Shown here: positions 7,177 through 12,456 of the stretch, piece after piece
Position numbering within the stretch: position 1 is the first letter of the stretch
Layout: each line of letters opens with the position of its first letter
Source: Chitinophagaceae bacterium
GTDB lineage: Bacteria; Bacteroidota; Bacteroidia; Chitinophagales; Chitinophagaceae
NCBI GenBank assembly: GCA_017989935.1
Contig: JAGNOY010000023.1
Span: 1-14,177, forward strand
Reading direction: 5' to 3'
DNA length: 14,177 bases
Translations under genes and position numbers: made by a program
Notes under the pieces: generated by a model
What the model was told of the DNA's origin: nothing
What the model saw: only the letters and a program-made list of their open reading frames with translations
Databases searched by the model: none

Positions 7177-7207
7177 CAAATGTAGGTAATTCTATGAATA
7201 ATCCAAA
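7177..7207 (-). promoter_or_regulatory. promoter of the rpsU operon
   Basis: On the minus strand TTTG (7207-7204), a 19-bp spacer and TACATTTG (7184-7177) match the Bacteroidota consensus TTTG-N19-TAnnTTTG in every defined position. The leader to the rpsU ATG at 7148 would be roughly 25 nt. It is the only promoter I see for the run down to 3579. Confidence 0.75.
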
Positions 7208-7244
7208 ATTAATTGAGAATATAATATTTTCGGCAAAAGGACGT

Positions 7245-7252
7245 TAAATTTG
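7245..7252 (+). promoter_or_regulatory. TAAATTTG -7 promoter box next to the lipoprotein start
   Basis: An exact TAnnTTTG match ends 6 nt before the ATG at 7259. No clear -33 TTTG is seen. It is divergent from the rpsU promoter, about 60 bp away. The transcript would have almost no leader. Confidence 0.5.
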
Positions 7253-7258
7253 TTCGAT

Positions 7259-7789
7259 ATGAAATTAATCCAATTGCTAGTTTTAGTTCTGCTTATCTCA
7301 GCCTGTAAACGGTATGAAGATCCGTCTCCATTCACTGATAGCAGAATTTCTAAGCCTTATTGTAACGATCCTTCAGCAATCAATTACAACTGGGATTTCC
7401 CTGGCATTCCTGACAATTCTACCTGTATTTATCCTGCACAGATTTTCGCTGGAGATTATTTATTTAAAGATAGTTTGATTGATAGCACAGGAAATGTAAT
7501 TGCCATTGATTCATTTCCGCTGAATGTTCAAATGGTTGATAGCAGTCATTTACAAATTACTGGGTTTTGTGGAACTTTGATACATACAGCCAAAGCTAAT
7601 CGGTTTTATTCATTCACCTTGGATAGCCTAGTGGGCAATGGACAAACTTTTTGCACGGGTAGTCAAGATACCATTTCTGGGAAAGCAAGCAAAACAGGCA
7701 TTTTTGATAGCACCCAATTCACCATGCAATATCTTCTTCAAACTAGCACAGGAAGCAGCAACCATCACGGAACTGCTATTAAACAATAA
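7259..7789 (+). CDS. lipoprotein with a C-x-DPxAxNYN...CIYP motif
   Basis: This is a 176-residue predicted lipoprotein. The signal peptide is residues 1-15, with lipobox LISAC and acylated C16. The ATG at 7259 is preferred over an in-frame TTG at 7250 that lies within the -7 box. After a short linker comes YCNDPSAINYNW...STCIYP, a version of the 'GC.DP.A.NYNP.A..DDGSCIYP' motif that recurs in surface proteins of Bacteroidota. The remaining 110 residues are Ser/Thr-rich and probably beta-sheet; two further Cys could pair. I recognise no enzymatic domain. It ends 3 bp before riboflavin synthase, so the two are probably co-transcribed, but no functional link is evident. Confidence 0.8.
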   Translation: MKLIQLLVLVLLISACKRYEDPSPFTDSRISKPYCNDPSAINYNWDFPGIPDNSTCIYPAQIFAGDYLFKDSLIDSTGNVIAIDSFPLNVQMVDSSHLQITGFCGTLIHTAKANRFYSFTLDSLVGNGQTFCTGSQDTISGKASKTGIFDSTQFTMQYLLQTSTGSSNHHGTAIKQ

Positions 7790-7792
7790 TCG

Positions 7793-8389
7793 ATGTTTAC
7801 AGGAATTGTTGAGTCTTTAGGTACTCTTAAAAAATTAATACAAGACGGAGAAAATCTGCTCATTGAAGTAGAAAGTCCAATTTCTCATGAATTAAAAATA
7901 GATCAATCTGTCGCACACAATGGTATTTGCATGACTATTACAGCTATTGAAAATAATATACACACAGTGTGCGCTGTGCCTGAAACCATTTCAAAAACAA
8001 CACTCAAACATTGGAAGATTGGCATGAAAATCAACCTCGAAAGATGTATTCGCTTACAAGATCGTTTAGATGGACACTTAGTTCAAGGACATGTTGATTC
8101 TACCGCCCTGTGTATCGATAGAATAGATGCTGATAATTTCTGGACTTTCAAATTTGACATTCATCCTTCATTTAGCACATTGATGATCGAGAAAGGCTCT
8201 ATATGTATCAATGGTACAAGTTTGACTTGTTTTAATATTTCTGCCACCACATTCGAAGTAGCTATCATTCCTTACACCTTCGAACACACGTCCATTGCTC
8301 AGGTTCACATCAATGATCTAGTGAATATTGAATTTGATGTAATTGGTAAATACATTCTAAGACATCATCAACTTACTCAATCAAACTAA
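7793..8389 (+). CDS. ribE: riboflavin synthase, alpha chain
   Basis: Riboflavin synthase converts two 6,7-dimethyl-8-ribityllumazine molecules to riboflavin and a pyrimidinedione, the last step of vitamin B2 synthesis. The 198-residue protein shows the expected internal duplication. The first barrel runs from MFTGIVE to about residue 95, with SVAHNGICMTI (S39, C46). The second begins about 98 with LDGHLVQGHVD and has the matching KGSICINGTSLTC and IIPYTFEHTSI. The length is normal. There is no FMN-riboswitch-like sequence upstream; expression probably depends on the promoter before the lipoprotein gene. Its stop lies 2 bp from that of the convergent esterase gene. Confidence 0.94.
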   Translation: MFTGIVESLGTLKKLIQDGENLLIEVESPISHELKIDQSVAHNGICMTITAIENNIHTVCAVPETISKTTLKHWKIGMKINLERCIRLQDRLDGHLVQGHVDSTALCIDRIDADNFWTFKFDIHPSFSTLMIEKGSICINGTSLTCFNISATTFEVAIIPYTFEHTSIAQVHINDLVNIEFDVIGKYILRHHQLTQSN

Positions 8390-8391
8390 AC

Positions 8392-9225
8392 TTAATGCAC
8401 AAAAAGATTCACTACATGGGCAAATTTCTTTCCAAGCAATCTTTGTGAATTTGAATCAAAATGTAAATGATCTCCCTTATCAGTTAATTCAGCGGTTTGA
8501 ATGACATACACTTCCTTTCGTTGTTCAACCAACTTAAGCATTTCCTCATTTAATTTATTCCAATACATTTGTGTTTCGGCATCTTTAGCAAAACTGCCTA
8601 AAGTGCCAATAAATAATGGCAGATTTTTAACTTTTGTAATATTCCGAAAAGTATCCACCAAATTAATTAAATTAGACAAATAGCTTTGGACACCTTGTTG
8701 ATTCGCATTATTCTCGCCTTGATGCCATAAGACACCTTTGATGGTTCCTAAGGATTGCGCATGCTTAACCTGCTGCTTAAAGTTCGAAAGAAGTTTTACA
8801 CCTCGACATAAAGAATCGCCTAGCCATTGCTCTATTGTTGTGCCACCTACTGCACATGGAATCAATACAATGTGAAACGAATCTGGCTTTTCTAAAATAA
8901 CTTCCTGAGCGAAAGAAAGTCCGCAATCTAAACCAGCATATGCAGGTTCATAAAAATGCAAAGGTTCTTGCGCAACTATCCAATCTCCTTGCTCATTGAC
9001 TGTTAAAATATGTGAATTATCATTCCAATCTTCAGCTTCCACAGCCGCCCTTCCTGCCATATTTGATTGGCCTGCTAATAAAAATATCCAATATTTATCC
9101 TTGGTCTGTTCAGGATAAATTTCTTCAAGATTATTATCAGATTGAATAACCTTGTCAGCTTTGCAAGAAGACATACAAATCATACAAGTAATTAGGCCAA
9201 CTAAAAATACCCAATAAAATTTCAT
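8392..9225 (-). CDS. lipoprotein SGNH/GDSL-type carbohydrate esterase (SASA family)
   Basis: This 277-residue predicted lipoprotein (lipobox MSSC, C21) carries a sialate O-acetylesterase-like (SASA, CE6-like) hydrolase domain. The catalytic Ser is S54 in LLAGQSNMAG; the block with GVLWHQGENNA (165-174) supplies an oxyanion/support motif; and D252-x-x-H255 in DHLHFD completes the triad. By family it removes acetyl groups from polysaccharides such as acetylated xylan or from sialic acids; the substrate is not readable. It should act at the periplasmic or outer surface. It starts 37 bp after the TPR gene and has its own TAAATTTG box 2 nt before the ATG. No glycoside hydrolase or SusCD pair is visible nearby. 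Confidence 0.88.
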   Translation of the reverse strand: MKFYWVFLVGLITCMICMSSCKADKVIQSDNNLEEIYPEQTKDKYWIFLLAGQSNMAGRAAVEAEDWNDNSHILTVNEQGDWIVAQEPLHFYEPAYAGLDCGLSFAQEVILEKPDSFHIVLIPCAVGGTTIEQWLGDSLCRGVKLLSNFKQQVKHAQSLGTIKGVLWHQGENNANQQGVQSYLSNLINLVDTFRNITKVKNLPLFIGTLGSFAKDAETQMYWNKLNEEMLKLVEQRKEVYVIQTAELTDKGDHLHFDSNSQRLLGKKFAHVVNLFVH

Positions 9226-9227
9226 TT

Positions 9228-9235
9228 CAAATTTA
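9228..9235 (-). promoter_or_regulatory. TAAATTTG box abutting the esterase start codon
   Basis: Exact TAnnTTTG match on the minus strand, 2 nt before the ATG at 9225. A TTTG at 9261-9258 lies 22 bp further upstream, wider than the usual 19-21. If used, the transcript would be leaderless or start inside the gene, so it may be a chance match in the AT-rich gap. Confidence 0.35.
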
Positions 9236-9262
9236 CTTTTTTAGAATAATACTTTCACAAAT

Positions 9263-10261
9263 CTACTTTTTTTCATCGATGGGTGCCATGTCATTTTCAA
9301 TCAATATTTTATTAAATACTTTAACTTTCCCATCTTTCTTCATTTCACGATAAATCATCCCAATCATAGATTCAGCATCTGTTCTATAAGGAGATTTAAA
9401 AATGATATATAAATTATATGCCTTACAAATATTTTGCAAAGCATTCTCCATGTCACCTGTGATTGCATACATTCTACCTAACCCAAAATAACCTTCAGGA
9501 TCTTGCTTATAAATTTTTATCATGCGCTGATAGCCTACTATTGCTTTATCATATTCTTTTTTAAATTCATACACTACAGGAATATTCTGCAAAGGCGTTA
9601 ACCCGTTTGGAGACACTTCAAGAGATTTATTATAAGCTTTTAAAGCCTCATCATAACGACCCAACTTTCGATTATAGACTCCAATATTATCCCAACAAAA
9701 GGCAAAATTTGGATCAATAGCTACAGCCCTATTACAATGCGCTAAGGCCTCTTCATAATGCTCTTTGCCACTTTCCTCAATACCCAAATAATATTCATCT
9801 AAAGCTGCCTGATTCTTAGACATAGAATTAACCGCTTCTTGGTTATCCGACTTTACAGCTTCCTTTAAAGAGGCGCAACTATCCATCATCCAGCGCTCTA
9901 ATTCATAATAATATTTTCTATACTCAGCGGAAGAAGTATTATCATTCACTTCAATGTTGTTCTTATCAGAAAACATGGTTTCAGAAGTTTTCACCATCAC
10001 TTGATACATAAAAGCCTGCTTATCGATGCAAGCAGCCACATCTTCGCTAACTTCTTTTTTCCCTCTAGATAAAAGCTTGATAGAATCAATACATGAACAA
10101 GCTTGAACTGCATACTGATTCAACAACTTGCTTTTCTCAGGCTTGATTTGTTTAAACAAGTCTTTTTCCTGCTCTTTAGTCAGCTTCGTCTCTTTCCCTT
10201 TTTGGGCTAATATATTGAATGCCACTAAAAATAAAACCACTGTCAAGCAACTCGTTTTCAT
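9263..10261 (-). CDS. secreted tetratricopeptide-repeat protein
   Basis: This is a 332-residue protein with a Sec signal peptide (residues 1-19, ending NILAQ). The N-terminal third has a Cys cluster, ACSCIDSI and later AACIDKQ, and is of unknown function. From about residue 152 to 305 there are tandem TPR helix pairs: HYEEALAHCNRAVAIDPN, RYDEALKAYNKSLEVSPN, EYDKAIVGYQRMIKIYKQ, and DMENALQNICKAY. TPRs are protein-binding scaffolds; no catalytic domain is seen. It probably lies in the periplasm. A weak -7 match, TAGATTTA (10286-10279), lies 17 nt before the ATG. The esterase gene follows after 37 bp; a shared transcript is possible. Confidence 0.85.
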   Translation of the reverse strand: MKTSCLTVVLFLVAFNILAQKGKETKLTKEQEKDLFKQIKPEKSKLLNQYAVQACSCIDSIKLLSRGKKEVSEDVAACIDKQAFMYQVMVKTSETMFSDKNNIEVNDNTSSAEYRKYYYELERWMMDSCASLKEAVKSDNQEAVNSMSKNQAALDEYYLGIEESGKEHYEEALAHCNRAVAIDPNFAFCWDNIGVYNRKLGRYDEALKAYNKSLEVSPNGLTPLQNIPVVYEFKKEYDKAIVGYQRMIKIYKQDPEGYFGLGRMYAITGDMENALQNICKAYNLYIIFKSPYRTDAESMIGMIYREMKKDGKVKVFNKILIENDMAPIDEKK

Positions 10262-10341
10262 AAGTAAATATTTCTGTATAAATCTAAAGTCTTAATTCGA
10301 TTTATTCGAATATTCTTGTATTAAATTTTGTTTTTCTTTGG

Positions 10342-10420
10342 GCGGCAAACACGCTATCCGTTCCAAGTCCTCGCGCCTCCTCCGTCGTCACTGTGGGCTT
10401 TCCACTACTATCGTTGCCGC
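10342..10420 (+). repeat. dispersed hairpin repeat, copy 2 (inverted relative to copy 1)
   Basis: The element begins GCGGCAAACACGCTATC, with the T-run TTTTTCTTTGG before it, and ends CTATCGTTGCCGC. Apart from one base (A for G at the seventh position) these ends match copy 1 at 3472-3546, which is in the opposite orientation. The core differs: it holds AAGTCCTCGCG...GTGGGCTT with only partial pairing, and is 4 bp longer overall. It lies upstream of the TPR gene. The end sequences resemble dispersed intergenic repeats I recall from Chitinophaga-like genomes. Confidence 0.75.
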
Positions 10421-10670
10421 AGTTTCGTCATTAAATAATGGTATGCCATATCTAACCATAGTCTATTTAAAGAAAAAACTTCGCTAATTTATTTAACCGA
10501 ATTATACTAATTGAAAAAAGAATGCGAATGAGTAGGAAAATGAATATTGTGATTCATTTTCCTTCTGTATATCATTCTCAAATTGCTCAGTGAGCTAAAG
10601 ATTACAACTATCGAATCAGTTAATAAAATTTCATCATTCATCATTGAATTCATGAAAAAAAATAAGTGCT
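10421..10670. other. non-coding spacer with a 12-bp hairpin
   Basis: No gene is seen. At 10534-10545 AGGAAAATGAAT pairs perfectly with ATTCATTTTCCT at 10552-10563 around a 6-nt loop. No U-run follows on the plus strand. On the minus strand it lies downstream of the four-helix-bundle pseudogene, but a proper terminator tail is lacking there as well. Confidence 0.45.
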
Positions 10671-11024
10671 TTAACTTTCTAGGTTTTTAATCTTTGCAAA
10701 TAATATTCTGGAAAGTTCATCAGCATGCTCGATTAATCCTTCAATGTCTGTATCTCTTATTTTGCTTTGGTCATGCAACACATCTACAACTTCAACTCAT
10801 TCAAAGATAGAAGCCCTTGCAATTACAAAGAAACCTCCCCGATCAGGTTTAGAAAATTTGCCCGATCCTTCTGCAATGTTAAGTACATTACTCATTGAGG
10901 CCCTACCTTATTGATCCTTGACGTATGAAGATAGTTTTATTTCCTCCAAGAATTTAAGACAACGCAGATGAAATATTTTCGATTTACGGTAAACTTCCAA
11001 ATTCAGGAAATCGAAAGGTATAAT
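10671..11024 (-). pseudogene. decayed four-helix-bundle protein gene (23S rRNA intervening-sequence protein family)
   Basis: Joining two minus-strand frames rebuilds about 118 codons of a four-helix-bundle protein of the family first found in 23S rRNA intervening sequences. The N-part reads FDFLNLEVYRKSKIFHL...KLSSYVKDQ and stops with TAA at 10908. The C-part resumes in another frame with RASMSNVLNIAEGSGKFSKPDR and FFVIARASIFE, hits TGA at 10797-10799 where the family usually has Cys, and then continues VEVVDVLHDQSKIRD to LFAKIKNLES and TAA at 10671. The lesions are one frameshift region near 10905-10912 (GATCAATAAGGTAGG for an expected GATCAAATAAGGAGG), one nonsense codon, and an ATA or ATT where the start should be. 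The conserved VLNIAEGSG core is intact, so decay is recent. Sequencing error could explain one lesion but hardly all three. Confidence 0.75.
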
Positions 11025-11037
11025 AAATTGTTTTAGT

Positions 11038-11132
11038 GAAGAGCGAGAAACAGAGCGGGAGCGATGAAAAAAATCAGAACGAAAACTCATCGCCGTCGCT
11101 ACGCTCTCGCTCTTCGCTTTCGTTCTGATTTT
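11038..11132 (-). repeat. two interleaved inverted repeats directly after tRNA-Leu
   Basis: Arms in plus-strand order are A1 11038-11067, B1 11070-11084, A2 11087-11115 and B2 11118-11132. B1/B2 (AAAATCAGAACGAAA and its complement) pair over 15 bp perfectly. A1/A2 pair over 11 bp (GAAGAGCGAGA at 11038-11048 with 11105-11115) and 7 bp (GCGATGA at 11061-11067 with 11087-11093). In the minus-strand RNA the B stem starts 3 nt after the tRNA and ends in seven T, as a terminator would. Because the arms alternate, A and B can form only as a pseudoknot or as alternatives. Confidence 0.7.
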
Positions 11133-11135
11133 ATG

Positions 11136-11219
11136 TGCGCGAGAGGAGATTCGAACTCCCACAGCCTTTCGGCCACTACCACCTCAAAGTAGCGCGTATA
11201 CCAATTTCGCCACCCACGC
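11136..11219 (-). tRNA. tRNA-Leu (anticodon GAG)
   Basis: The minus strand folds as a class II tRNA of 84 nt. The acceptor GCGTGGG pairs with CTCGCGC (with G-U pairs); the D arm is GCGAAATTGGTATACGC; the anticodon stem CTACT/GGTAG encloses loop TTGAGGT with anticodon GAG; the long variable arm is TGGCCGAAAGGCTG; and the T arm is GGGAG TTCGAAT CTCCT. Discriminator A is followed by CAT, so CCA is not encoded. It reads CTC/CTT leucine codons. It lies 32 bp after the histidine kinase gene on the same strand and may share its transcript. Confidence 0.93.
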
Positions 11220-11251
11220 ATTTATGTAGAGATGCAAATTTAATCAATATA

Positions 11252-12388
11252 TTATCTTTTTAAAATAATTCTAAAAGTGGTGCCTTTACCAAGCTCCGAA
11301 CGCTTCACAAAAATATCTCCATAATGATATTCCGACATAATTCGTTTAGCCAAAGACAACCCTAATCCCCAACCTCTCTTCTTTGTTGAAAAACCAGGTT
11401 TAAATACTTTTCGAATATTAGAAGGACTAATCCCTTTTCCTGTATCGCTTAAATCAATAATTGTTTGGGTAATTTCATCAGTCACTTGAAGATGAATTTC
11501 TCCTTTCCCTTCCATGGCATCTAAAGCATTCCTAATTAAATTTTCTATCACCCAATCAAACAACGGACCGCTAATCACCACCAACACTTCAGGCTTGTCA
11601 CACGCAATTGTAAATCGAACATTCTTCGAGGCTCTCTTTTCCATATAACTCACGATCCCTTTCAAATGCTCCATTAAATTTTCTTCAAATAATTGAGGTA
11701 CAGATCCAATTTTGGAAAATCGATCAGCTATTAATTTCAATCGCTCTACATCTTTATTCATCTCACCTAAAGCTTCTTTTTCTACACCAGTTTCTTTAAG
11801 ATATTCAATCCAAGCTACTAAAGATGTAAGTGGTGTACCTAATTGATGCGCAGTTTCTTTGCTCATGCCTACCCAAACTCTATCTTGTATTTGTCTACCT
11901 GAGGTATTAATAAATGATGCCACAACCAATAAAAATAAAAACAGAATAATTAATAGTATATAAGGAAAAAAGCGAAGTTGCTTAAGTAATTCAGATTCTC
12001 CATAATATACAAATTGCTTCTGATTCGCTATGGCATTAATTTCAATAGGAGGATGCAATTTCATCAAGTCATTTATTTTCTCTTGAAAAACATCCTTACT
12101 ATCTCCTACAGTATCCATATTCATTACGTCAATGATCAAGTTTTTCTGATCAGTCCAAATCAATGGAATTGTAGTATTATCTGCAATTAATTTAGACTCC
12201 ACAATATTGCCTTGCTCACCATTTGATTTAATCGTAGATTCCAACGCCAAACTGATTAATTCAACTCGTTTCTTTTCTTCCTGAGCAAGTTTATGTGTAA
12301 GGTTATTAGCAAAATACAACGACAATGCTGCTATGCCTACTGCAATCAGCACAAGAAAATTTTTCCAGTTTAAATAAGTTTTTAGCAT
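11252..12388 (-). CDS. membrane sensor histidine kinase
   Basis: This is a 378-residue two-component sensor kinase. TM1 is at about 11-27 and TM2 about 141-160, leaving a sensor domain of some 110 residues outside the membrane with no recognised ligand motif. There is no clear HAMP or PAS domain: TM2 runs straight into the HisKA helix, with phospho-acceptor H181 in KETAHQLGTPLTSL. The HATPase domain has an N-box with N287 (ENLIRNALDAM), G1 DTGKGI (315-320), F330 and a G2 box GWGLGLSLAKRI. All catalytic motifs are intact. No response regulator gene lies beside it in this window, so it may be an orphan. It follows the terminator of the large secreted protein gene, so it needs its own promoter; none is convincing. 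Confidence 0.92.
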   Translation of the reverse strand: MLKTYLNWKNFLVLIAVGIAALSLYFANNLTHKLAQEEKKRVELISLALESTIKSNGEQGNIVESKLIADNTTIPLIWTDQKNLIIDVMNMDTVGDSKDVFQEKINDLMKLHPPIEINAIANQKQFVYYGESELLKQLRFFPYILLIILFLFLLVVASFINTSGRQIQDRVWVGMSKETAHQLGTPLTSLVAWIEYLKETGVEKEALGEMNKDVERLKLIADRFSKIGSVPQLFEENLMEHLKGIVSYMEKRASKNVRFTIACDKPEVLVVISGPLFDWVIENLIRNALDAMEGKGEIHLQVTDEITQTIIDLSDTGKGISPSNIRKVFKPGFSTKKRGWGLGLSLAKRIMSEYHYGDIFVKRSELGKGTTFRIILKR

Positions 12389-12406
12389 AGTTGAAAACTT
12401 AAAAAT

Positions 12407-12440
12407 AAAAAAAAACCACCCAATGCGGATGGTTTTTTTT
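12407..12440 (-). terminator. rho-independent terminator of the large secreted protein gene
   Basis: In minus-strand RNA ACCATCC pairs with GGGTGGT around loop GCATT (one G-U pair), extended by eight A-U pairs and followed by a T-run. It lies 16 bp after the stop at 12457. On the plus strand the wobble becomes an A-C mismatch, so it fits minus-strand use best. Confidence 0.85.
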
Positions 12441-12456
12441 ATTGTATAGAAAATGT

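Noticed and set aside
7638..7820. 60-codon frame overlapping the lipoprotein and ribE genes
   Set aside because: It lies in another frame across two well-supported genes and shows no protein-like features of its own.
3472..10420. The inverted repeat pair as the ends of a composite transposon
   Set aside because: The segment holds housekeeping genes such as rpsU and ribE, there is no transposase, and the copies differ in their cores. They look like dispersed elements instead.
10908..11162. 84-codon minus-strand open frame as an intact gene
   Set aside because: Its first 27 or so codons run through the tRNA-Leu 3' part and the interleaved repeats. Only its second half is meaningful, as the N-terminal piece of the four-helix-bundle pseudogene.
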